Shown: piece by piece, positions 46,311 through 54,325 of the stretch
How the letters are laid out: each line of letters begins with the position of its first letter
Numbering within the stretch: position 1 is the first letter of the stretch
NCBI RefSeq assembly: GCF_014192915.1
Contig: NZ_JACHYN010000020.1
Location: 1 to 64,000 of the forward strand
Source of the DNA: Azospirillum sp. OGB3
GTDB taxonomy: Bacteria > Pseudomonadota > Alphaproteobacteria > Azospirillales > Azospirillaceae
Direction of reading: 5' to 3'
DNA: 64,000 nucleotides
Translations under genes and position numbers: made by a program
Notes under the pieces: generated by a model
The model's database searches: none
The model's input: only the letters and a program-made list of their open reading frames with translations
What the model was told of the DNA's origin: nothing

Positions 46311-47384
46311 ATGATCATCAGCCGTACGCCGTTTCGTGTGTCGCTGTTCGGCGGCGGCACCGATCTTCCTGCTTGGTACCGGAAGCACGGCGGCTCCGTC
46401 ATCGGCGGCGCCATTGACAAGTACTGCACCATCAGCCTGCGCACGCTGCCGCCGTTCTTCCAGCATCGCTCACGCATTGTTTACTCCAGCATTGAGCTGG
46501 TGCAGAGCGCCGAGGAAATCCGCCACCCGTCGGTGCGGGCCGTGCTGATGGAAATGGGGGTGCGCAATGGCGTGGAAATCCACCATGATGGCGATCTGCC
46601 GGCCCGCTCTGGCCTGGGCTCCAGCTCATCCTTCACGGTCGGCCTTCTGAACGCCGTTTACGCCTATCAAGGGCGCATGGTCAGCAAAGCCGAACTGGCG
46701 GCAGAAGCGATCCGCATCGAGCAAGAGGTGATCGGCGAGCAGGTTGGGTGCCAAGATCAGGTTTGGGCGGCCTACGGCGGGTTGAATCGCATCGATTTCC
46801 ACACGGACGGTTCCTTTGAGGTCACGCCGTTGGTCCTCACGCGCGACCGGCGGGAAGAACTGCAAAGCCACTTCCTTCTGTGCTTCACCGGCCTTTCCCG
46901 CTTTGCCTCGGAGATCGAAAAGGAAAAGGTGGCGAATTTCTCCGCCCGCGAAGCAAACCTCCGGGAAATGCGGGCTATGGTGGACGCGGCGGCGGACATC
47001 CTGAAATCACCCAACCGATCGCTCGAAGAGTTGGGGCGGATGCTCCATGAAAGCTGGTTGCTGAAACGGGGGCTATCGCCCAACGTTTCGAACACCAACA
47101 TCGACGCGATCTATGATGCCGCCAGAGCCGCCGGTGCGTTGGGGGGAAAACTTCTGGGAGCGGGGGGAGGCGGTTTTCTCCTGCTGTGCATCCCGCCGGA
47201 GCGCCAAGCGGCGGTGCGAAAGCGTCTGGAACATCTAATCACGCTGCCGTTCCGCTTTGATTCCAACGGCAGCAAAATCGTGGTGTACGATCCTGACGAT
47301 TTCGAGCGCCGTCCCCTGCCGACCGAGGACGCGAACACCGTACACTGCCCTCCCGCCTTCGCCGATTCGGAAGCTCTCCTGTGA
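46311..47384 (+). CDS. hddA: D-glycero-D-manno-heptose 7-phosphate kinase (GHMP kinase)
   Basis: 357 aa. It phosphorylates C1 of heptose 7-phosphate with ATP in the GDP-heptose branch. RTPFRVSLFGGGTDLPAWY opens the protein, PARSGLGSSSSFTVGLLNA is the ATP loop, and GGKLLGAGGGGFLLLCIPP is the third GHMP motif. AGGAAAGACGACC precedes the ATG. GmhA (21.5 kb) makes its substrate, and the HddC-like protein (53.4 kb) would use the product after a phosphatase step. A related C1 sugar kinase role remains possible, but motifs and context fit HddA. Confidence 0.88.
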   Translation: MIISRTPFRVSLFGGGTDLPAWYRKHGGSVIGGAIDKYCTISLRTLPPFFQHRSRIVYSSIELVQSAEEIRHPSVRAVLMEMGVRNGVEIHHDGDLPARSGLGSSSSFTVGLLNAVYAYQGRMVSKAELAAEAIRIEQEVIGEQVGCQDQVWAAYGGLNRIDFHTDGSFEVTPLVLTRDRREELQSHFLLCFTGLSRFASEIEKEKVANFSAREANLREMRAMVDAAADILKSPNRSLEELGRMLHESWLLKRGLSPNVSNTNIDAIYDAARAAGALGGKLLGAGGGGFLLLCIPPERQAAVRKRLEHLITLPFRFDSNGSKIVVYDPDDFERRPLPTEDANTVHCPPAFADSEALL

Positions 47385-47406
47385 TCATTCAGCCGCTCTG
47401 GCAGAA

Positions 47407-47438
47407 CCAGAAGGAGCAACCGCCAGAAGGAGCAACCG
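47407..47438. repeat. 16-bp perfect tandem duplication carrying a ribosome-binding site
   Basis: CCAGAAGGAGCAACCG occurs twice head to tail directly before a 23-residue open frame. Each copy contains AAGGAG. It starts 23 bases after hddA. Confidence 0.75.
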
Positions 47439-47439
47439 T

Positions 47440-47511
47440 ATGATGCTTGATATTTTCCAAACCATGCTTGGCGCTCCCATGACGACTGGAACAGCTTTAT
47501 CGCCCCTCTGA
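47440..47511 (+). CDS. Possible 23-residue peptide
   Basis: The frame MMLDIFQTMLGAPMTTGTAL plus three residues has AAGGAG upstream within the duplicated 16-mer. It follows hddA in the same direction. The spacing from AAGGAG to ATG is good. I recognise no family. A short peptide near two radical SAM enzymes could be a peptide substrate, but this is speculative, and the frame may be chance. Confidence 0.25.
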   Translation: MMLDIFQTMLGAPMTTGTALSPL

Positions 47512-47525
47512 ACGAGGAGGTCGCG

Positions 47526-47753
47526 ATGCTGATCGACTCACCCACCGCGGGATGCGGCGGAGGCGGTCACGGCCATTTGAAACATGCGTTGCCGGAAGGC
47601 TCTGCTGTTTTGACTGGACAGCAGGGACCAGCTGTGGCCGAGCGCATCAGATGCCGGCCACGTCATACCGGCGAAGCAGCCGATCCCGCGCCCAGACCGG
47701 GCGCAGGTGGGCCAATGCCCGCAAGAGCCGCGGGGCGCCGGCGATCGCCTTGA
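47526..47753 (+). CDS. Possible small protein with strong ribosome-binding site
   Basis: 75 codons preceded by GAGGAGGTCGCG, one of the best ribosome-binding sites in the region. The N-terminus contains SPTAGCGGGGHGHLKHAL. The 3' part overlaps the end of the TPR gene on the other strand and looks like antisense of coding sequence, so the real protein, if any, may be shorter. No family is recognised. Confidence 0.25.
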   Translation: MLIDSPTAGCGGGGHGHLKHALPEGSAVLTGQQGPAVAERIRCRPRHTGEAADPAPRPGAGGPMPARAAGRRRSP

Positions 47754-48840
47754 GATGCAGGTCTTCTGCTTCTTGAAGACGGCCGGTGTCTTCGTACAGC
47801 AGCGCCAGATTGACCATTGCGAAGACGTCCTGCGGATTGTCGCGCCGGGTGCGATCATGCGCCGCTTCGGCTTCTGAAAGATGGCCCTGGGTGTGCAGAA
47901 GCAAGCCGAGATACGTCGCGCCACGAGGCACGGCGGCAACGCGGGGTGTGTTCAGCAAAGCCGCGGATGCTTCGATGTCGCCGGCCACCAAGCAAGCCAA
48001 ACCATGAAACAGGGCGCCATCCACGTTCTCCGGCGCGATGCGGGCGCAGCGTTCGCCCCTGTCCATCGCTTTCCGAAAGTCGCCCGCAATGAGGTGGCTG
48101 GCGACAAATGACATCTCCACGCCAGCGTCGGCAGGAAACAACGCTTTCGCGGCCGGCTCCATGGCGACGGCCCGGTCGGCAAGCCCGATGGACGCCAACG
48201 CCTGGAGCATCTGAATCAGAAACTCCGACCGCTCCGGCTCCAACGCCACGGCCCTCTCGAAGCAAGGAATGCTGGTGTCCGCCACCGGCGACGCCATTCT
48301 CATGATGGCCAAGCGATAGTAAGACTGCGCCAGCGAGCGCGCTTCGTCATCGAAGCCGCCGGGGGCCCGCACTGCCTTGTCCCATGCCGCCGCGGCTTGG
48401 ACGGGGCGGTTGGTCACCTCATACCAGTAGCTTGAGAAGACTTGGGCTTCGGCGCATTCCGGCCACGCCTCCGCCACCTGTGGGTAAAGTGCCAACGCGT
48501 CCTCGGCATTCGCCAGCCGGTGGGCGCGGGCGCGTTCCAGCAGCCCTTCCCGCACATACCGTGGGTTGACGGCCAGGGCCCGCCGACGCGCCTGCTCCGC
48601 CTCGACTGTGCGCCCCATCTCGTCGAGCGTCGTGATCAACTCAAAATGCGCCGCACTGGAGGCGGGCCATTGCCCCAGCGCGCGCTCAAAGCTCTCCAGA
48701 GCCTTCTCGGACGCCCCTTCCCGGCGGAGAGCAATCCCCATTTCAAGATGGTACGAGCCAAAGGTTTCCGCGCGTATCCGTGCCCGCCAGGCGTCGACAT
48801 CAATGGCCGGAGCGGAATCCTGGGAAATGGTGGATGCCAT
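47647..48840 (-). CDS. TPR-repeat protein
   Basis: 397 aa from the ATG at 48840. It is almost wholly helical with tetratricopeptide repeats (GIALRREGASEKALESFERA, AHFELITTLDEMGRTVEAEQ, then a final AMVNLALLYEDTGRLQEAED). It has no signal peptide or catalytic motif. It is downstream of the TPR-glycosyltransferase gene on the same strand, about 270 bases away. Such proteins often assist glycosyltransferases or protein glycosylation complexes. The partner is unknown. Confidence 0.8.
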   Translation of the reverse strand: MASTISQDSAPAIDVDAWRARIRAETFGSYHLEMGIALRREGASEKALESFERALGQWPASSAAHFELITTLDEMGRTVEAEQARRRALAVNPRYVREGLLERARAHRLANAEDALALYPQVAEAWPECAEAQVFSSYWYEVTNRPVQAAAAWDKAVRAPGGFDDEARSLAQSYYRLAIMRMASPVADTSIPCFERAVALEPERSEFLIQMLQALASIGLADRAVAMEPAAKALFPADAGVEMSFVASHLIAGDFRKAMDRGERCARIAPENVDGALFHGLACLVAGDIEASAALLNTPRVAAVPRGATYLGLLLHTQGHLSEAEAAHDRTRRDNPQDVFAMVNLALLYEDTGRLQEAEDLHLKAIAGAPRLLRALAHLRPVWARDRLLRRYDVAGI

Positions 48841-49108
48841 GAGTGTCCCGTTTGCCTTGAGAGAAATCCGCCGAAATGCCAAGTCCGAAGCCATTGCTCT
48901 TTGTCAAACACGCCCCGCTAAGCGCCTTCTTTATGGCGGACATCGCCTGTACGGTCCATGGCCCGATCCTTCCATAGGCAGGATGAGGCGCCGGGCGGGG
49001 CCGCCTTCCAGCGATTGTAGACGCCTTCGATGGAAGCGAACAGGACTCACGCGATCTTTGGCCGTGCTCTCCACGCTGTGACCGAACGCTGGCGTCCGCA
49101 GGACGGCC

Positions 49109-50884
49109 TCACGTGGAAATCTGCAGCCAGCGGTCGGCGCTGTCCGCCATCTTGTCCCCTCGGGAGCTTGCGGCGGCTCGCACCGCCTTGTCCATCGCCC
49201 CGGTCATCACCTCGGCAAAGCGTGCTGTATGTTCGGCGTGGCTCCAGCGTCGATGCGCCTCGCTCCGCGCCGCATTCCCCATTCGGCGGACCTGCGGCCG
49301 GTCGCGCAGCAGCATCCGCAGACGCTCGACCAGCGCTGCGTGAAAAGCCGGATCGGCCGGAGCGTCGGTGGCCTGCAGCAGTGGATGAAAATCCTGCCGC
49401 AGGATCCCATCCTCCCCGCCAACGGTGTAGAATCCGCCACGTCCCGGGATGACGCAGCCGGTGACCCCGTCCGTCACCAGATCATCGACGCCCATGGCGT
49501 TCGCCACCACCGGAACAATCCCCGCCTTCATCGCCTGGACCAAGCCATTGCGGTACAGCACGCACATTGGCATCACGAACAGGTCGGAACCGGCCACGAG
49601 GTCTTGGAATTCCCCGGCGGGAAGGCGATCCGGCCGCCATATGATCCGGGGATGGCCAGTGATCGCTTGGCGCAGCGCCGGCGACAGCGTCGCCGGCAAG
49701 GGCGAACGCAGAATCAGTTCAACGTCCTCGAACTCCTGCGCCAGGGTCAGGAAGGCGGTGACCACGTCGATTCCACCGCGATAAAAGAAGTCGTCATCGC
49801 GGGCATTCCAACTTGACGTGAACAGCAGACGGAAAGGCCGGCCGGACGCGGGGCACGCCGCCGACCCGTCCGCGCGGCCACCCGACGGCGCATCGGTTTC
49901 CAGCGGGTTGACGAAGGCCAGCTTGGCGGCGATGCGGCGATCGGGGAACAGCCGCAGCAACGGGTTATCGTCCAGTCGATAATGGGTGATGATGGCGGCG
50001 CAGCGGTCCGATGCCAGGAACGCCCCAATGATGGCATGGTAGGGGCAAAGACGCGGGTTCACGCACATCGCGTCAAAGGGCAGGAACGGCTGAAACAGAA
50101 CCGGCAGCACGTCGTACCAAAGCACCCAATGCCGCTGTCCCAGGGTCATCGGGGCATTGGGCAGAAAATCCAGCACCGCCCCGCCATCATCCGCCAGCAG
50201 TGTCAGCACCCGCTGCCCGACGTAGCGGGCGGCGGCGGCTCGATCGACCAATGGGGACAATGTGGTCAGCCGGTCCACCAGTGGTGCCGCCAAGCGCAAA
50301 AGCGGAGCCACCGCCGCCGGCCAATCGGCGGGAAGAGCCGTCGGCATCCACACGTCCCAGCCTGCCCCAAGGCTGGACACCATGCCGACGCTGCCGGGAT
50401 GTGCGGCGTCCAGGGTGCTGTAGAAGGGAAGCCTTTGCGGCGCGAACAACCGGCCGACCGCCGGCGCGCGTTCCGGAACTCGCCCCGCCGAACTGGAACC
50501 GGAACCAGAGCAAGCCCGCGTCACGAGAGGCTGCAGCCTGGGATCAGCCAAGGCCGCCTGTGCCAAGGGCACGACGAAACGCACCTCGCCGGGCGATCCC
50601 GCGAGACCGGTTGCGGCCGCCTCCGCCGCTTCGCCCCACCGCCCGCATTCGATCAGGATCTGCGCTTGCCGGAAGATGTCGTCTGGCGTCGCCGCTGGAT
50701 CGGCCATGACCGCATGTCCAACCGCCGCCGCTTCGGCGAAAAGCCCCATGCGTGCCAAGCATTGCCGGCGTAGTCGGCGGCGGGACAGATCCTCCTTCCC
50801 CGGCATGGCATCCAGGGCTGCGAGGGCCGCTTTGTAGCGGCGCCGGTCGATCAAACCGGCGACATCACCGGCGGCTTCGATCAC
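49109..50884 (-). CDS. Glycosyltransferase (GT-B, family 4-like) with N-terminal TPR region
   Basis: 591 aa. Residues 1-130 form TPR-like helices (AALAALDAMPGKEDLSRRRL). The second half shows the GT-B nucleotide-sugar domain: RLLFTSSWNARDDDFFYRGG, ELILRSPLPATL, AGSDLFVMPMCVLYRNGLVQ in the family 4 donor position, then GIVPVVANAMGVDDLV. The expected glutamate pair is weaker than in the other GT4 proteins here. The start overlaps the stop of the TylF-type gene (ATGA). It is part of a leftward operon with the methyltransferase and the ColD-like enzyme, so it may transfer the unusual sugar they make. Confidence 0.8.
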   Translation of the reverse strand: MIEAAGDVAGLIDRRRYKAALAALDAMPGKEDLSRRRLRRQCLARMGLFAEAAAVGHAVMADPAATPDDIFRQAQILIECGRWGEAAEAAATGLAGSPGEVRFVVPLAQAALADPRLQPLVTRACSGSGSSSAGRVPERAPAVGRLFAPQRLPFYSTLDAAHPGSVGMVSSLGAGWDVWMPTALPADWPAAVAPLLRLAAPLVDRLTTLSPLVDRAAAARYVGQRVLTLLADDGGAVLDFLPNAPMTLGQRHWVLWYDVLPVLFQPFLPFDAMCVNPRLCPYHAIIGAFLASDRCAAIITHYRLDDNPLLRLFPDRRIAAKLAFVNPLETDAPSGGRADGSAACPASGRPFRLLFTSSWNARDDDFFYRGGIDVVTAFLTLAQEFEDVELILRSPLPATLSPALRQAITGHPRIIWRPDRLPAGEFQDLVAGSDLFVMPMCVLYRNGLVQAMKAGIVPVVANAMGVDDLVTDGVTGCVIPGRGGFYTVGGEDGILRQDFHPLLQATDAPADPAFHAALVERLRMLLRDRPQVRRMGNAARSEAHRRWSHAEHTARFAEVMTGAMDKAVRAAASSRGDKMADSADRWLQIST

Positions 50885-51636
50885 TCAATCACCAGATAGC
50901 TGGTGCGGGCGTTGTAGCGGTAGCGTCGCAAGGCGTACCGGTCGAGGCCCAGCGCTTCGCGGATGGCGACCGTTTCCCCCGGGGTCGCCGGATCGTTGGC
51001 CTCGTCGAACCCGAGCACCGTCCCCCGGGTGATATGGCCGCGGATCGCCTGCAGACAGGCCAGAGTCGGCTCATAAAGATCAAGATCGAAATAGGCCAGC
51101 GATATCACCGTTTCAGGATGCTTCTGCAAATACTCCGGCACGGTGGCGATCACATCGCCTTTCACAATCTCATACTTGCGCAGATGGCTGAGCGGGCTTT
51201 CCTGCTCCTGATGGGCAAGGACCCGGTCAAGATAGGCCTCGTATCCCTCTGTGGTCGCGTAAGCTCCAGTCTTCATCTGCTCGCCGTCTTCGGGGCGCAC
51301 CGAAGGGAACCCGGCGAAGGTGTCGAAGGCCACAACCTTGCGCAACCGGTTGAAGGGCTCGTAAACCCCACGCAGCGCACAGAACAGCGACGAGTTCTGC
51401 CCCCATCGGCAACCGAACTCCATGACCGTCCCCTGCACCTCCAGCACTTGACGGTACAGAAAATCCATGAACAGAACCCGCGACAGGGTCTGGGGCGTCA
51501 AGAACAGCCCGATGTTCATCAACAGCTCGCCTTCGGGGATGGGACAGTCCCGCAACAGCCCGACGACGTCGCGGCGACGTTCGGTTTCACCGGCCGGACC
51601 AAAGGTCAGAATGTCAAGGGAAGTCGGGTCAGCCAT
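50881..51636 (-). CDS. TylF/MycF-type O-methyltransferase
   Basis: 251 aa from the ATG at 51636. The motif GTVMEFGCRWGQNSSLFCAL is the SAM site. VVAFDTFAGFPSV and ISLAYFDLDLYEPTLACL match the macrocin O-methyltransferase group, in which the acidic residues of the DxD-type site bind Mg. These enzymes methylate a sugar hydroxyl. It lies 62 bases after the ColD-like gene and overlaps the glycosyltransferase gene, suggesting methylation of the deoxysugar formed here. Confidence 0.83.
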   Translation of the reverse strand: MADPTSLDILTFGPAGETERRRDVVGLLRDCPIPEGELLMNIGLFLTPQTLSRVLFMDFLYRQVLEVQGTVMEFGCRWGQNSSLFCALRGVYEPFNRLRKVVAFDTFAGFPSVRPEDGEQMKTGAYATTEGYEAYLDRVLAHQEQESPLSHLRKYEIVKGDVIATVPEYLQKHPETVISLAYFDLDLYEPTLACLQAIRGHITRGTVLGFDEANDPATPGETVAIREALGLDRYALRRYRYNARTSYLVIE

Positions 51637-51698
51637 GGCGGCATCCTCATCAGCTCGAGTGCGGGGGGACAAACTTTCCGGATCAGCGGACCATCGGC

Positions 51699-52868
51699 TT
51701 AGCGGCACGCGCTGTCCAGGACCTCCCGCAGGCGCGTGATTTGCGGCGTCAGGTCGAAAGGATGGTTGCCGACAAAGAAACCCAGGTCATGGGCGATGAA
51801 GGCATTTTCCGTCCCACCGACCACATCGTAATCATAATACTTGATCACGTCGTGCCGCAGGAAGCAGCCGCCGGTGATGATGCGGAAGCCGATGTCGGCG
51901 TCCTTGAGCGCGGCAAAAACCCGTTCACGATCAGGGTGATGGGCCGGGTTCAGGATGATGGTGAAGGAAAAACTGGAAGACAGGCCGTTTTCCCGCTGAA
52001 TGATGAAACGCTCGTCGCCATCGAACAGGGATTGGAACAGGGCGAGGTTGCGGCGTCGCGCCGTGGTCATCTCCGGCAGGCGGCGCAACTGCACTCGGCC
52101 CACGGCGGCCTCCAGCTCCAGCGGGCGCAGATTGTAGCCCGGCAGGATAAAACGGTAGGCTTCGAAATGATCGTTGGAGCGGGGCTCGTACAGCCCCGTG
52201 CCGGCGGGCAGGTCGCGGGTCCAGCCGTGGGCACGCAGCGACCGGCACAGATGCGCCAGCTCCGTGTCGTCGGTCAGGATCATCCCGCCTTCCATGGTCG
52301 AGATGTGATGCGAGAAGAAAAAGCTGAACGTGTTCAGGCAACCGAAGGTACCGGTCTTGCGGCCGTTCAATTCGGCGTCCAAGGACTCACAATTGTCTTC
52401 GAACAAGTACAGGCCATGGGCATCGGCGAACGTGCGAAGGACGTCCAACGCCGCTGGATTGCCAAGAATCGACACCGCGACGATGGCGCGGGTCCGTGGA
52501 GTCAGCGCGGCTTCCAGCTTTGTCGGATCAATGTTGAGCGTATCGAGCTCGACATCGACAAACCGCAGCTTCAAACCGTACTGCTGCAGCGGGTGATACG
52601 TGGTGGCCCAGGAAATGGCCGGAACGATAACTTCGTCCCCCCTCTGCAACGGCCTATCCTGTTTGTAGAACAAAGCCGCAATACCCGCCAGATTGGCGGA
52701 AGAACCGGAATTCACCATGATCGCGTGCTTCATTCCAAAGTACGCGGCAAACTCCTGCTCGAAAGCTGCGACTTCCGGCCCCATGGTCAGCCGGCCAGAA
52801 TTGATGACACGAGTCATGGCGTCGGCTTCTTCTGTACCCCAGGAAGGAGCCGCCAGTTCATAAAACAT
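51699..52868 (-). CDS. colD: GDP-4-keto-6-deoxy-D-mannose 3-dehydratase (ColD-like)
   Basis: 389 aa from the ATG at 52868 with TTGGAG ten bases upstream. A fold-type I PLP enzyme resembling DegT/AHBA aminotransferases. The residue that is Lys in aminotransferases is His188 (FSHHISTMEGG), the hallmark and, as I recall, the same number as in ColD. Other blocks also match ColD closely: MVNSGSSANLAGIAALF, VPAISWATTYHPLQQYGL, FEDNCES, RAHGWTRDLP, LPGYNLRPLE. ColD removes the C3 hydroxyl from GDP-4-keto-6-deoxymannose, the product of Gmd encoded at 7 kb. The result is a GDP-4-keto-3,6-dideoxy sugar. Using a GDP-heptose analogue is an alternative. Confidence 0.88.
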   Translation of the reverse strand: MFYELAAPSWGTEEADAMTRVINSGRLTMGPEVAAFEQEFAAYFGMKHAIMVNSGSSANLAGIAALFYKQDRPLQRGDEVIVPAISWATTYHPLQQYGLKLRFVDVELDTLNIDPTKLEAALTPRTRAIVAVSILGNPAALDVLRTFADAHGLYLFEDNCESLDAELNGRKTGTFGCLNTFSFFFSHHISTMEGGMILTDDTELAHLCRSLRAHGWTRDLPAGTGLYEPRSNDHFEAYRFILPGYNLRPLELEAAVGRVQLRRLPEMTTARRRNLALFQSLFDGDERFIIQRENGLSSSFSFTIILNPAHHPDRERVFAALKDADIGFRIITGGCFLRHDVIKYYDYDVVGGTENAFIAHDLGFFVGNHPFDLTPQITRLREVLDSACR

Positions 52869-53399
52869 AAGTTCAATCTCCAAAACCAAGGGGGGCGCAG
52901 CAAAAATCGGGGGGCCGGACGGGTGGACGCTCGTTTCAGGTAGCGGTAAAGCTGTTAACGGGGTGTAAATGAGGTTCAACCCTGTGGGGAAAGGAAACCT
53001 ATTTCACCGCACAGGTCAATAAGGCAGCCCTCCGCGAAAGGCGCTTGATCCCGTAAAGTCGGTGATCTGAGTCCGGAAAGTTCTTCCAGGAATGGGCAGA
53101 GGCACTGGTTGCGGGACTTCGTCGCCGACAGCTTGGCGATCTTGCCCTGGAACCTGTCTCACGCCCCAACCGGCTTGGCCACCCGGAAGGAGGACGAGAA
53201 CCACGTTAGACCGCACTCCGGTTTCAGCGGCGCCACGCCCGCTGGAAACCGCCATCGCCGCCGCAGCGCAAGCTGGGCCGGGGCATGCCCGGCCCAGCTT
53301 GCCATCACTGCCCGCTTGGGGCATCACAACTCACAGAGATTCTGCCCAGGACCGGAAGGAACTTCGGTCTTAGGTCACAGTCAACGGAAGGACTCTCTC
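52869..53399. other. Divergent region before the guanylyltransferase gene
   Basis: It lies between the leftward ColD-like gene and the rightward hddC-like gene. It contains a strong hairpin at 53268-53302. Open frames here read through it and lack recognisable motifs. An AT-rich patch near 52930-53010 may hold the leftward promoter. Confidence 0.4.
53268..53302 (+). repeat. Perfect 15-bp hairpin upstream of hddC
   Basis: GCAAGCTGGGCCGGG (53268-53282) pairs exactly with 53288-53302 around the 5-base loop GCATG. It has no T run after it and lies about 100 bases before the hddC-like start, so it would form in the leader RNA of that gene. A role as attenuator, stability element or protein site is possible. 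Confidence 0.7.
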
Positions 53400-54128
53400 G
53401 TGCGGTCTCAAGATGTCTTGTCAGATATCGATGTCGTGGTTCTCGCGGGCGGGTTGGGCACACGCATCCGCGGCGTCCTGGGCGACACCCCGAAGGTTCT
53501 GGCCCCCATCGCCGGACGGGCTTTCCTCGGCCATCTGCTGGACCAGCTTTCGGCAAGCGGCGCACGGCGCGTGGTGCTGTGCCTTGGCCACCTCGCCGAT
53601 CAGGTGACCACATGGCTGGAACGGGAAGAGTCGCACGACGACCTTGACCTGATCTGCCGAACCGAACCGCAGCCCCTCGGCACCGGCGGGGCGTTGCGCC
53701 ACGCGCGGGACGAACTGCGTTCGGACACCGTGCTGGTGATGAATGGCGATACCTTCACCGACGCCGATCTGCACGCCTTCGTCCAGGCGCACCGCCGGTC
53801 GGAAGCCGAGGCGTCAATCCTGTGCGTGGAGGTGCCGGATGCGTCCCGCTTCGGCCGCGTGGAGATTGGGCCGGATGGCCGGATTCGCCGCTTTGTCGAA
53901 AAGGCTCCGGGCAGCGGCACGATCAATGCCGGGATGTATTTGCTGTCCACCACCTTCCTCGACCGGCTTCCCGCGACCGGCGCCATCTCGCTCGAACGCG
54001 ACGTGCTGGAGGTCGCTCCTTCCGGAACGCTCAACGCGCATGTCATCCAAGCGCGCTTCATCGACATCGGCACTCCGGAAAGCCTTGCGGCTGCGGCCAG
54101 CGTGATCATCGGCCACAGCATCACCTAG
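53400..54128 (+). CDS. hddC: Sugar-phosphate nucleotidyltransferase, HddC-like (GDP-heptose pathway)
   Basis: 242 aa. VVVLAGGLGTRIRGVLGDTP is the nucleotide-binding N-terminus with the catalytic Arg, PKVLAPIAGRAFL follows, and VLVMNGDTFTDADL contains the metal Asp. FVEKAPGSGTINAGMYLL completes the pattern. It joins a nucleoside triphosphate to a sugar 1-phosphate. Length and the heptose genes nearby fit HddC, which makes GDP-D-glycero-D-manno-heptose. Start is GTG at 53400 with GGAAGGA eight bases upstream. The frame is open for 97 codons further back without conservation. Other sugars cannot be excluded. Confidence 0.82.
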   Translation: MRSQDVLSDIDVVVLAGGLGTRIRGVLGDTPKVLAPIAGRAFLGHLLDQLSASGARRVVLCLGHLADQVTTWLEREESHDDLDLICRTEPQPLGTGGALRHARDELRSDTVLVMNGDTFTDADLHAFVQAHRRSEAEASILCVEVPDASRFGRVEIGPDGRIRRFVEKAPGSGTINAGMYLLSTTFLDRLPATGAISLERDVLEVAPSGTLNAHVIQARFIDIGTPESLAAAASVIIGHSIT

Positions 54129-54325
54129 CCGAAGGCAAACACACCACCCACACGGCCCCAAAACCGGTTCATTCCGTATGCTTGTGACCAGTGGTCCTCC
54201 TGTGGCCATTCTGGGACCAATGTCACACCCCAATCGATAGTGGTATGTCAGCTTCGGGACGCGAGGGAGCATTCCGCAACCCTCGGGACGGGCGGACTCC
54301 CGCCCGCAAGGCTCCAGGGTCCCGC

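Noticed and set aside
53109..53399. Long N-terminal extension of the HddC-like protein
   Set aside because: It passes through a hairpin and lacks conservation. The GTG at 53400 has a strong ribosome-binding site and gives the family length.
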